Positions 15,032 to 22,988 of a stretch of DNA of 23,254 nt are shown one piece after another. Below the pieces are notes generated by a model that was not told the DNA's origin, did not search any database, and worked only from the letters and a program-made list of their open reading frames with translations. Positions within the stretch are counted from its first letter, which is position 1, and every line of letters begins with the position of its first letter. The position numbers were made by a program, and so were the translations under genes. Source of the stretch: an uncultured Synergistales bacterium (GTDB lineage Bacteria > Synergistota > Synergistia > Synergistales > Aminobacteriaceae); contig CAJOGG010000023.1 in assembly GCA_905234205.1 (NCBI GenBank), forward strand, positions 1 to 23,254, read 5' to 3'.

Positions 15032-18019
15032 ATGAGTGAGAAGACAGCAGAAGAAAAATTAAGACAAATGCTTGAAGGAGCAACATACGATGCATCGACA
15101 GGCAGCAAGAAACAAAAGCCACCAGCACGAAAAATCGTAAGGAGGGCCAAGAAGAAACCCGAAGCTCCCGAGCGTGTCATAGATTCATTCATGGAAGACT
15201 TTGAGAGAAAGATCGAGCAAAGCCTAGAAGTTGGCGCAACTAAAACTAAGCCCGAGAAATCTCAATCCGTCAAGAAAACTCCAGGCACTGAACGCGATAA
15301 AACCTCTGTTGTCGTTCGTAAACCCAATAAAGTAGTCCGTCGACCTGAAATCAAATCTACAGAAGCATTACCAGAAATAGAAATCGTTCCAGCTCAGCCC
15401 AAAATCGTAATCAATGAGCCAGTCGTCGATATTGTTGAAGCTATCGAGAAAGACTCACAGCAAAAAGTAGAAACAGTACAGCCCGTTGAGTCGGAAATCG
15501 TTGCTGACGAAATTAAGGAAAATATAACTGACGCTCAAGAGAAGACACCCCCCGAAGCTGATGTTCCGGAAAATATTGAGGAAAGTATTGTTGAGTCTCA
15601 AGAGCCTGTTGTAGAAGCTACACCACAGCCAGAAGTTATTGATAATATAGCGCAAGATCTTGAAATTACTCCTGAAAATAGTGCCGTCGTCGAGGAACCT
15701 GTTCAGGAGGAAACTATCGAGGAGGAGACACCCCCCGAAGCTGATGTTCCGGAAAATGTTGAGGAAAGTATTGTTGAGCCTCAAGAGCCTGTTGTAGAAA
15801 CTACACCACAGCCAGAAGTTATCGACAACATTGCGCAAGAACCTGAACCAGAACTTTTGCCAGAGCCCGACGTTATTGCCCCTGTTGAAGAAGTTTTTGA
15901 ACCAGAGCCAGAACCCGAAACTCAAGGAAAAATTTTTGAGCAAGCTCCCGAAATCGAAAACATTGAACCAGAACCCAATCTATCACTGGAAGCTATAGAA
16001 CCACCCGTTGAAGACAGCGACGAATTTGAAGCAGCGCCGGAAATTATTCCTGACTTAAACGAAAATATCGAGACTGCAGAAAATCTTGACGATGCTAGCG
16101 AAGTTCTTAATGATTCTGATGAAAATAATGAAGAAGTTGAAGTTGAAGAAGAAGGGAAAGAAGTTGAGAACGAAGTAAGCGCTGAACCTGAAATCATTCC
16201 TGATCTTGATGAAGATTCAGACGAAGAAATTGTACCCGACTCCGAAATTGATGAACTTTCCGAAGAGCCAGTTATCGACGTTAATTCTGATGAAGATGAA
16301 GCAGCTAGCAATGTCGATGAAACTACTCCCGAAACTTTACCTGATATTCCGCTGATACCGCCTGAAGATCAAGAAGTTGAACGTGAAGGCAATTTGCCCG
16401 ATATTCCCTTGATTAATCCTGAAGATGAAGATAATGAAGCACCAGATATTTCTGGTTTTGAACTTGATTATGATGACGAAGGCCAACTTAATGAAGAAGC
16501 TAATGCAGGTGAAACTGAAAACGAAATTTCGTCTGATACTCCTTCAAACGCTGATATTATTCTCAACGTTGACTCGGATATTCCAGATCCAGCGGCCTCG
16601 AATTATGAAGCTGATCCAGAATCAGAAATTGCCCCGGTTTCAGTAACTATGCCGGAGTCCACAGATACAGCTGAAGATAAATTAATGGCCGATATTGCTG
16701 AAGCTATGACTGGTAGCCCGTTGTCCCTAGGGTCTTATGAAGCGCCAGCAGCTTACAACTTGCCCGAAAACTTTTTCAATGACTCTGACTCAGATTCCTC
16801 ACAACAATCTGCTGAAGATAAACTCATGGCTAATATCGCTCAAGCTATGTCCGAATCGCCTTTGAATGTTGCGCGTAATATCGCTAAACAAGACTTGGAA
16901 AACGACTTGAACATCTTAAGCGAGGATTTTACTTTACCTCCATTTCCAACTCGTGAGCAACCTTTAACTGAAGAGTTCAATTTTGCTGAAGGCCCGGAAG
17001 CAGAGATAGAACTTGAGCCACAAGGAGAAACTCTTGAAGAATCAGAGCCCGAAAAAGATAATGTCGTGTTGATTAAGGAAATTGACACCGAAACAAATGA
17101 TAACGACGATGAAGCCCCAGAGTTAATCACGGAAGAGTCTGCAACTGAATCAGAATCGCCAGCGCCAGAACCAATTCCAGAGCCTGAAGAGATTCAAGAA
17201 GTTGACAAAGTTGAAGACGAGCCCGACGAAATAGCCGAAGAACCTGAAGAACTCGTTGACGCTGAAACAGAAACAGAAACAGAGACAAAAATTGAAGTTG
17301 ACGAAAATATTAACGATAGAGAAATTAAGGAGGTAACAACAGAAAACGATATGCCAGAGAAAAGTTTATTAGATGATGATGAACAAGATGTTACGGAAAT
17401 TACGTCGGACGCAGAAATTGAAGACGATGAAGACGATTTTGACATTGCTTCACTGGGGGCTTTGAGCGAGGCAACTTCAATGCCAGATTTTGAGGAGCCA
17501 GAAATCGAACCAACACCAGAGGAGAATTATATGCCAGAAGATATTAGTGAGACTAACGAAAACTATGATGAACTCGACAACGATGAATCCGAAGAAAGGG
17601 AGAAAGTTATGGGTATACGCGAGAAATTAGCATCAAGAAAAGGCGGAGCAAAAGACGATTCACCAGCAACAACTAAGAAATCAGGTAAGAGCAGCAGTGG
17701 AATTTTATTGCCGTTGTTACTAGTAATCTTGGCCGTAATAGGCGGATTTATATCGTGGCAGTTAATACAGCTTAATGACAGAATGACAGCCGGCATGATG
17801 AATTATGGTGCAACTGGCTTTGATTCTTTTGCAACTTATGATGCTAACCCCTCGTATGATTATGCAGTGGACTTCATATTTGACACAAACTTAACTGAAC
17901 GTATGGCTCAACGTGGTCACGAAGGTTGGCAGGTTGTTGGCTCAAGACGAACTCAAGACAGCGTTACCGGTCAATTAGGCTACGAGTTCATATTCATGCG
18001 CAGGACTCCGAGCCGATAA
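15032..18019 (+). CDS. Very acidic, repeat-rich membrane-anchored protein with DUF4177-like tail
   Basis: A 995-residue protein. Residues about 24-45 are basic (PPARKIVRRAKKK). Residues about 100-870 are extremely rich in Glu, Asp, Pro and Val/Ile and almost certainly disordered. Within this are a near-identical 38-residue repeat (about 172-209 and 233-270), a repeated AEDKLMA-IA-AM-SPL unit (about 547 and 594), and repeated LPDIPLI-PED and EIIPDL units. A basic stretch precedes one transmembrane segment (about 890-912, ILLPLLLVILAVIGGFISW). The C-terminal domain (about 942-995) reads YDYAVDFIF ... GHEGWQVVGSRR ... GYEFIFMRR and resembles DUF4177. There is no signal peptide, so the acidic part should be cytosolic and the tail outside. 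ftsY follows ten bases later. The role is unknown; a tether or scaffold at the membrane is possible. A TATAAT (14986-14991) may be its -10. Confidence 0.85.
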   Translation: MSEKTAEEKLRQMLEGATYDASTGSKKQKPPARKIVRRAKKKPEAPERVIDSFMEDFERKIEQSLEVGATKTKPEKSQSVKKTPGTERDKTSVVVRKPNKVVRRPEIKSTEALPEIEIVPAQPKIVINEPVVDIVEAIEKDSQQKVETVQPVESEIVADEIKENITDAQEKTPPEADVPENIEESIVESQEPVVEATPQPEVIDNIAQDLEITPENSAVVEEPVQEETIEEETPPEADVPENVEESIVEPQEPVVETTPQPEVIDNIAQEPEPELLPEPDVIAPVEEVFEPEPEPETQGKIFEQAPEIENIEPEPNLSLEAIEPPVEDSDEFEAAPEIIPDLNENIETAENLDDASEVLNDSDENNEEVEVEEEGKEVENEVSAEPEIIPDLDEDSDEEIVPDSEIDELSEEPVIDVNSDEDEAASNVDETTPETLPDIPLIPPEDQEVEREGNLPDIPLINPEDEDNEAPDISGFELDYDDEGQLNEEANAGETENEISSDTPSNADIILNVDSDIPDPAASNYEADPESEIAPVSVTMPESTDTAEDKLMADIAEAMTGSPLSLGSYEAPAAYNLPENFFNDSDSDSSQQSAEDKLMANIAQAMSESPLNVARNIAKQDLENDLNILSEDFTLPPFPTREQPLTEEFNFAEGPEAEIELEPQGETLEESEPEKDNVVLIKEIDTETNDNDDEAPELITEESATESESPAPEPIPEPEEIQEVDKVEDEPDEIAEEPEELVDAETETETETKIEVDENINDREIKEVTTENDMPEKSLLDDDEQDVTEITSDAEIEDDEDDFDIASLGALSEATSMPDFEEPEIEPTPEENYMPEDISETNENYDELDNDESEEREKVMGIREKLASRKGGAKDDSPATTKKSGKSSSGILLPLLLVILAVIGGFISWQLIQLNDRMTAGMMNYGATGFDSFATYDANPSYDYAVDFIFDTNLTERMAQRGHEGWQVVGSRRTQDSVTGQLGYEFIFMRRTPSR
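15544..15657 (+). repeat. Direct repeat copy 1 (114 bases) inside the acidic protein gene
   Basis: This 114-base unit recurs at 15727-15840 with seven mismatches by my count. It encodes the same peptide with three conservative changes (I to V, S to P, A to T). Both copies are in frame. It is a recent segmental duplication within the disordered region. Confidence 0.9.
15727..15840 (+). repeat. Direct repeat copy 2 (114 bases) inside the acidic protein gene
   Basis: Second copy of the 114-base unit at 15544-15657, spaced by 69 bases. Four of the seven differences cluster at its 3' end (ATCGACAACATT against ATTGATAATATA) and are silent. Confidence 0.9.
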
Positions 18020-18029
18020 GGAATTAATC

Positions 18030-18962
18030 ATGGCTTTATTCGCAAAATTACGTGATAGATTAAAGAGCGTTCGTGAAAAATGGAGCGGGGGAATCTCGAA
18101 ATTATTTTCATCGTCGGGAAAACTCGATCCAGCTTTTTGGAACGACCTCGAAGAACAATTAATCGCCGGCGATACCGGAATAGACTTTACCGAAGAGATC
18201 ATAGACTTTCTTAAGCATGAGGCCAAGGACAAGAACATAAAAACTCCGGAAGAACTCAAGAATATTTTCATCGCACGAATAATAAGCGAGTTAGATTCAG
18301 TCAATGGCATGGGAAAAAGTTTTGAGCTATCTCGTAAGCCTTTAGTCTTGCTCATGGTCGGGGTGAATGGCAGCGGTAAAACTACAAGTGCTGGTAAGCT
18401 AGCCTCAATGTATGTCAATCAGGGCAAAAAAGTTATAATGGCCGCCGCAGATACTTTCAGAGCCGCAGCAGTCGATCAGCTTAAAATATGGGGGGAACGT
18501 TCGGGAGTTCGTGTGGTCGCTCAAGGTCAAGGGAGTGATCCCGCAGCAGTTGCCTTTGACGCATGGAAAGCAGCAGAAAGTTCCGGGGCAGATGTTTTAA
18601 TCGTTGATACAGCAGGAAGACTTCATGACAAGCACAACCTAATGGAGGAGCTAAAAAAAATTCACCGTATACTATTGCGAGAAGCTGGCCAAGAACGTTT
18701 GGAAGTTGTCCTAGTGTTAGACGCTGTGTTAGGCCAAAATTCCGTTGCTCAAGCTGAAACCTTCAACAGCATTATTCCGTTGACGTCAATAATTCTCACG
18801 AAATACGATAATACGGCTAAAGGCGGCGTTGTTATATCAATAGCTCAAAAACTGCATGTACCTGTGAGATATATAGGACTTGGCGAAGGACCTGACGACT
18901 TGAATAACTTTGATCCAACAGAATTTGCCAATGCTCTCATGAATAACAGTGAACGTGAATAA
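18030..18962 (+). CDS. ftsY: Signal recognition particle receptor FtsY
   Basis: A 310-residue SRP GTPase consisting of the N and G domains without a long acidic A domain. It receives ribosome-SRP complexes at the inner membrane. Motifs: P-loop G111-V-N-G-S-G-K-T-T119, DTFRAAAVDQL (141-151), D193-T-A-G-R197, T257-K-Y-D260 followed by NTAKGG, and GLGEGPDDL near 283-291. Two variants are visible: DAVLGQN where many homologues have DA-TGQN, and TKYD where TKLD is common. Neither removes a residue needed for GTP binding. The N-terminal basic amphipathic helix (FAKLRDRLKSVREKW) could bind lipid. AAGGAA lies at 18018-18023. The next gene overlaps its end by 14 bases. Confidence 0.96.
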   Translation: MALFAKLRDRLKSVREKWSGGISKLFSSSGKLDPAFWNDLEEQLIAGDTGIDFTEEIIDFLKHEAKDKNIKTPEELKNIFIARIISELDSVNGMGKSFELSRKPLVLLMVGVNGSGKTTSAGKLASMYVNQGKKVIMAAADTFRAAAVDQLKIWGERSGVRVVAQGQGSDPAAVAFDAWKAAESSGADVLIVDTAGRLHDKHNLMEELKKIHRILLREAGQERLEVVLVLDAVLGQNSVAQAETFNSIIPLTSIILTKYDNTAKGGVVISIAQKLHVPVRYIGLGEGPDDLNNFDPTEFANALMNNSERE

Positions 18963-19920
18963 ACCAAGCTACGATCTGTCATCATTAACTCCGGATTCGA
19001 CCCTGGAATTTTTTCTGCGGACTGTTTATCAAACAGCTTTAGAGTACGCCGTGTATATTCCCGAAGTCGGAGACGCAATAATCATGAGCAAGGGCCAATT
19101 AATCTCAATAGTTGGACGTAATTGTGCTGACTCTATGATTAAGAGACTTCCTCAAATTATTGAGCGCAACATATTCGTTCCCCTTAACCCTAATGAAATT
19201 GATTACCCCGAAGAGATTAACGCTCTTTACGTCAAGAACACCGGGGCATTCATCAACACTTTAGAGCTAGCTTTATATCCTGATGAACCTCAATACCCAG
19301 AATGGTGGAATGCTCCTGTACCGTTTGCTATGTCTTCACGAGGAATATTAAAGCTTAATGAGACCGCCATAAAAATGTTTGGGACTGGCCTTGAACAATT
19401 AAACGCCCAAGAATTGCCGGAGCGCGATGAATTTATTGTGAAGCTTGAAGGATTAAATGGCACAAGATTTATCGCTTTCAGGAAATTGAAGCCAGGTATA
19501 TTTACAATTGACGATTACACTGAAGATTTGACTGATGCCCAAGATATAACATGGTGGGCAGCCGTCGGTCGGACGTGGGTCAAAGAAATAGAGGCAAAAG
19601 GGGGAACTTGGCAGCGTCTCGAAACTCCGCCAGAAGGCAAGAAAACTTTTCGTGCTTGTGAATGGAACGGACAACTTCAAGGCTATATCAACGTCGAATT
19701 ACCAATTAAGAAAAAATCTGTTGCGCCCAAAAAAGTTGAACCTGCAAAAATTTCGCCGCCCGAAAACATTCCTGAACCAGTCATGCCCGAACCTGTTCAC
19801 GAGATTATGCAGCCAGAACCGCAGCTTCAAATCACTGATGGCGTTATCGACAAAATAGGGCCTCAAGCAATGGCTTTATTAGCGGCTGGACAAAACCACG
19901 ACAACGATTTCTTCATGTAA
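18949..19920 (+). CDS. Unrecognised 323-aa protein coupled to ftsY
   Basis: No named family is recognised with confidence. A GTG at 18949 (another at 18955) starts the frame inside the last codons of ftsY. No strong ribosome site is seen, as expected for coupled translation. Residues 1-125 form a mixed region (IPEVGDAIIMSKGQLISIVG). Residues about 125-205 have a pattern reminiscent of a PAS fold (MSSRGILKLNETAIKMFG ... FIAFRKLKPGIFTIDDYTED). A WWAAVGRTW segment follows, and then a Pro/Glu-rich linker (about 258-297) similar in composition to the acidic gene upstream of ftsY. There is no signal peptide or transmembrane segment. PAS is only a suggestion. It may belong with the acidic protein and FtsY in one membrane-linked function, by position. 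Confidence 0.75.
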   Translation: MNVNKPSYDLSSLTPDSTLEFFLRTVYQTALEYAVYIPEVGDAIIMSKGQLISIVGRNCADSMIKRLPQIIERNIFVPLNPNEIDYPEEINALYVKNTGAFINTLELALYPDEPQYPEWWNAPVPFAMSSRGILKLNETAIKMFGTGLEQLNAQELPERDEFIVKLEGLNGTRFIAFRKLKPGIFTIDDYTEDLTDAQDITWWAAVGRTWVKEIEAKGGTWQRLETPPEGKKTFRACEWNGQLQGYINVELPIKKKSVAPKKVEPAKISPPENIPEPVMPEPVHEIMQPEPQLQITDGVIDKIGPQAMALLAAGQNHDNDFFM

Positions 19921-19967
19921 CTAAATCCTAATCCGCATATGCTACAATCTCAATGGAGGTTGATTTT

Positions 19968-20984
19968 ATGTTGAATGTAGCTTATGTAGGATTCGGAGTG
20001 AGTGTCCGTGAATATCATATCCCTTATGTTGAAAATCGCGACGACGTTCGAGTCAAGTACGTATTCAGACGTGATGAGGACATCGCACAATTTGCAGACT
20101 ACGAAAAATTTTATCCTGAAATAAATTTCACCACTGACTTTGATAGCGTTCTTAATGATCCAGAGATTAATCTTGTCGTTGTGAGTGCGCCTGATAAATT
20201 TCATGTGCCTTATGCAAAACAGATTCTTAACGCTGGAAAACATGCCTTAATCGAGAAACCATTTGCCCCAACTGCTAAAGAAGCGCGAGAAGTTTTCGAG
20301 CTTGCTAAGAGTAAGGGACTCGTGTGTATGCCTAATCAGAATAGACGCTTTGACGCGGACTTTATGGCGTTGAAGGAAGTGTTAGCCTCGGGAAAAATTG
20401 GTAAGCTCGTCAGACTTGAGAGCCACTATGATTATTTCAAGACTAACGGCTGGTACGATCATTTAGGCACGCTTTATAACTTGGGTGTTCACACAACTGA
20501 TCAGATAATAAGCCTGCTCGGGATTCCTGATGAAGTTCGTTACGACGTGAGAAGCATTCATCACCCTGGAGTTGGCGACGACTATTACGACATTGAATTA
20601 TTCTACGGAAATTCTAAAGCCTCTGTTAATACTAGCATGTGTGTGTTGATTGATTACCCGCGGTTCACACTTCACGGGACTAACGGCAGCTTCACTCTTC
20701 CGCCAGTGATTCATAATTCGGGCAAGAAGAAAGTAGTTGGCCGTCATGTAATTAACACTGCTCCAGCTCCTGAAGATCGTTGGGGGACTCTTGTATACAT
20801 GAAGGACGGCGAAAAAGTTTGCGAGAAAATTCCGGTTGGCTGTGCTCATTATGAATGTATCTATGATAGCTTGATAAACGCGATAGAACGCGGCGAGGAG
20901 AAATGCGTGAAGGACTCTGAAGTTATAAAAGTGTTAGAGATTCTCGAACAAGCTACGGAGGTGGCCAAGTCATGCAACAAGTAA
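19968..20984 (+). CDS. Gfo/Idh/MocA family oxidoreductase (first of pair)
   Basis: A 338-residue NAD(P)-dependent sugar or polyol dehydrogenase-like protein. The N-terminal Rossmann fold starts MLNVAYVGFG. The conserved E96-K97-P98 supplies the lysine typical of catalysis. The downstream barrel-like C-terminal domain has NQNRRFDADF and the helix with LGVHTTDQIISLLG, where His and Asp are candidate active-site residues. The ATG at 19968 is preferred over one at 19953 because GGAGG lies at 19955-19959, between them. TACAAT at 19943-19948 may be a -10 box. The natural substrate cannot be read from sequence. It overlaps the next gene by 13 bases. The first protein of a sugar module with a second dehydrogenase and a ROK kinase. 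Confidence 0.93.
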   Translation: MLNVAYVGFGVSVREYHIPYVENRDDVRVKYVFRRDEDIAQFADYEKFYPEINFTTDFDSVLNDPEINLVVVSAPDKFHVPYAKQILNAGKHALIEKPFAPTAKEAREVFELAKSKGLVCMPNQNRRFDADFMALKEVLASGKIGKLVRLESHYDYFKTNGWYDHLGTLYNLGVHTTDQIISLLGIPDEVRYDVRSIHHPGVGDDYYDIELFYGNSKASVNTSMCVLIDYPRFTLHGTNGSFTLPPVIHNSGKKKVVGRHVINTAPAPEDRWGTLVYMKDGEKVCEKIPVGCAHYECIYDSLINAIERGEEKCVKDSEVIKVLEILEQATEVAKSCNK

Positions 20985-21964
20985 AACTCGGAACGATTGG
21001 TTCAGGAACTATAGTTCAATCTGTGCTCAATAATGTTATTGTAACCAACGGAATGAAGCTCGAGGCAGTTTACTCACGAACGGAGGATAAGGCCAAGGCT
21101 TTAGCAGACAAGTACAAAGCTAAGAAGACTTACACGGATCTTGACGCATTGATGAACGATGATAACGTCAACACGATTTATATAGCCACGCCAAATTTAT
21201 TGCACTACGAACAAACAAAGCGCGCATTAACGGCCGGGAAAAACGTAATCTGCGAGAAGCCATTCGTGACGAAATATTCACAAGCAAAAGAATTAATCGA
21301 ACTTGCAAAGAGTAAAGGGTTGTTCTTGTTTGAAGCTGCTCCGACAATGTTTTTGCCGAACTTCAAAATCTTAAAGCGTGAACTCCCAAAAATTGGCAAG
21401 GTCAAATTAGTAATATCGAACTACAGTCAATACTCTGCGCGTTATAATCTCGTACTCAACGGTGAGAAGCCCAATATATTTAATCCTGAATACGCGGGCG
21501 GTTGCTTGATGGACATAAACTTTTACAACGTGTTATTGAACGTGGCATTATTCGGCGCACCTGAAGAGGCCGTTTATTATCCCAACATTTACCCGGGCTT
21601 GGCCGACACTTCGGGAGCGTTCGTAATGAAATACCCCGGCTTCGTCTCACAGAACGCAGGCGCAAAGGATACGTGGGGTTTCAACTTTTTCCAAATCGAG
21701 GGCGAACAGGGATATATATTCATTGCTGAAGGCTCAAACGGTCTCAAGAATATACGCGTAGTTACTAGGAATAATAACAAAGTCTTAAACGATCAACCCG
21801 ACATAGACAGATGGAACTATGAAATTCAGGAGATTACACACATAATGAAACGTGATGACTATGAAGCAGCTTACTCAATGCTTGATGTAACTCTTGAAAC
21901 TGTGAAAGTGATTGAGAGCGCTAGAAAACGTGCAGGAATAATTTTCCCGGGCGATGATGAATAA
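20972..21964 (+). CDS. Gfo/Idh/MocA family oxidoreductase (second of pair)
   Basis: A 330-residue protein with Rossmann start KLGTIGSGTIVQS and E95-K96-P97 (NVICEKPF). The C-terminal part contains GGCLMDINFYNVLLNVALFG, in the place of the usual catalytic helix, with Asn/Tyr where many family members have His. Its substrate or even activity may therefore differ from that of the preceding protein. The start ATG lies within the last codons of the upstream gene and has GGAGGTGG about ten bases before it. It overlaps the kinase gene by 11 bases. The two dehydrogenases are only distantly alike, so they are not a recent tandem duplication. Confidence 0.92.
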   Translation: MQQVKLGTIGSGTIVQSVLNNVIVTNGMKLEAVYSRTEDKAKALADKYKAKKTYTDLDALMNDDNVNTIYIATPNLLHYEQTKRALTAGKNVICEKPFVTKYSQAKELIELAKSKGLFLFEAAPTMFLPNFKILKRELPKIGKVKLVISNYSQYSARYNLVLNGEKPNIFNPEYAGGCLMDINFYNVLLNVALFGAPEEAVYYPNIYPGLADTSGAFVMKYPGFVSQNAGAKDTWGFNFFQIEGEQGYIFIAEGSNGLKNIRVVTRNNNKVLNDQPDIDRWNYEIQEITHIMKRDDYEAAYSMLDVTLETVKVIESARKRAGIIFPGDDE

Positions 21965-22862
21965 CATAATCGGAATTGACATAGGCGGGACTCATTTCAG
22001 AATCGGACTCGTTGACATTGAAGGAGACGCGAAAAATTTTCGTTTTCAGAAACTCCCAACAAAGCAAGTGTTGCATTCTGGAGACGTTTTGAGAGATCTC
22101 GCCGAGTTCATCAAGGAATATGCAATAGGCCAAGTTTACAACGCGGTGTCTATAGGTTTTCCGGCAACGTTGAATAAATCTCGCACAAAGATTCTCCAAG
22201 CTCCTAATTTAGAGTTCATGGAAAATTTGCCGGTCGTGGATTATTTGAGTGAAGCTCTTGGAGTCCCTGTGTACGCAGAACGTGACGTAACTATGACTCT
22301 TTGCTATGACATGCGCAAATATGAAATTGACTCACGCGGCATAACTTGCGGGATATATTTTGGGACTGGCATAGGCAACGCGATAATGATTGACGGAAAA
22401 TTTTTGGCGGGCAGAAACGGAACAGCCGGAGAACTTGGCCACATTCCTGTTGACGGTAGCGAGATTAAATGCGGGTGCGGAAACGTCGGCTGCATGGAAA
22501 ATTTAGCGGGCGGGAAATATTTAGCATACCTTCACAAAAATTATTACCCTGATTGTGAAATCGCAGAGTTATTTGTCAAATATGGCCAGGAAGATTTATT
22601 GCTTGAGTTTGTTGACAGGATAGCGATGAGTGTTGCGACGGAGATTAATATTCTTGACCCTGATAATATAATTTTGGGAGGAGGAGTCTTGAACATGGAC
22701 AGCTTCCCGAAAAATTTACTTCACGAGAAAATCATCAAGCACACTCGAAAACCCTACCCGGCAGAAAACTTGAACATAATCTACGCTGAAGACGAGCCAC
22801 AAAAAAGCGTTATAGGAGCGGCGTATTACGTTCATGCTATAATGCAGGCAAATAATACATAA
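21954..22862 (+). CDS. ROK-family sugar kinase, AlsK (allose kinase)-like
   Basis: A 302-residue ROK kinase. It shows the phosphate motif GIDIGGTH (7-14), SIGFPA then APNL (typical of AlsK-like members), catalytic D111 (ERDV), glycine-rich FGTGIGNA, and the ROK zinc site H163 with C173-x-C175-x4-C180 (AGELGHIP ... CGCGNVGCMEN). The late GGGVLNMDSFP segment closely resembles AlsK. It should phosphorylate a hexose using ATP. Allose is suggested by similarity, but the substrate is not fixed by motifs. Two ATGs (21954 and 21957) are possible. Both lie within the previous gene, so translation is coupled and no strong ribosome site is needed. It is the last gene of the three-gene module. Confidence 0.92.
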   Translation: MMNNIIGIDIGGTHFRIGLVDIEGDAKNFRFQKLPTKQVLHSGDVLRDLAEFIKEYAIGQVYNAVSIGFPATLNKSRTKILQAPNLEFMENLPVVDYLSEALGVPVYAERDVTMTLCYDMRKYEIDSRGITCGIYFGTGIGNAIMIDGKFLAGRNGTAGELGHIPVDGSEIKCGCGNVGCMENLAGGKYLAYLHKNYYPDCEIAELFVKYGQEDLLLEFVDRIAMSVATEINILDPDNIILGGGVLNMDSFPKNLLHEKIIKHTRKPYPAENLNIIYAEDEPQKSVIGAAYYVHAIMQANNT

Positions 22863-22919
22863 GGAGAATCGTTTTTTGACACGAATTAACGAAACAGCGA
22901 CAAAGATTGTAGCATAGCC

Positions 22920-22950
22920 GGGAGGTTTGCTATAGTCTCGTAGACCTCCC
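22920..22950 (+). terminator. Hairpin between the kinase gene and the RNHCP gene
   Basis: GGGAGGT (22920-22926) and ACCTCCC (22944-22950) are perfectly complementary around a 17-base loop, followed by AAGAGTTTTA. The T-run is short and offset, so this may be a weak terminator or a leader structure of the next gene. TTGACA occurs at 22876-22881, but no good -10 follows at the right distance. Confidence 0.5.
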
Positions 22951-22988
22951 AAGAGTTTTATGATTTCACTTTTAGGAGGACAAACCCA

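Noticed and set aside
15455..16311. Minus-strand frames opposite the acidic gene with Asn/Phe/Leu-rich and Ser-rich repeats
   Set aside because: These are complements of the Glu/Asp/Pro codons and of the 114-base repeat; the apparent repeats come from the plus-strand gene.
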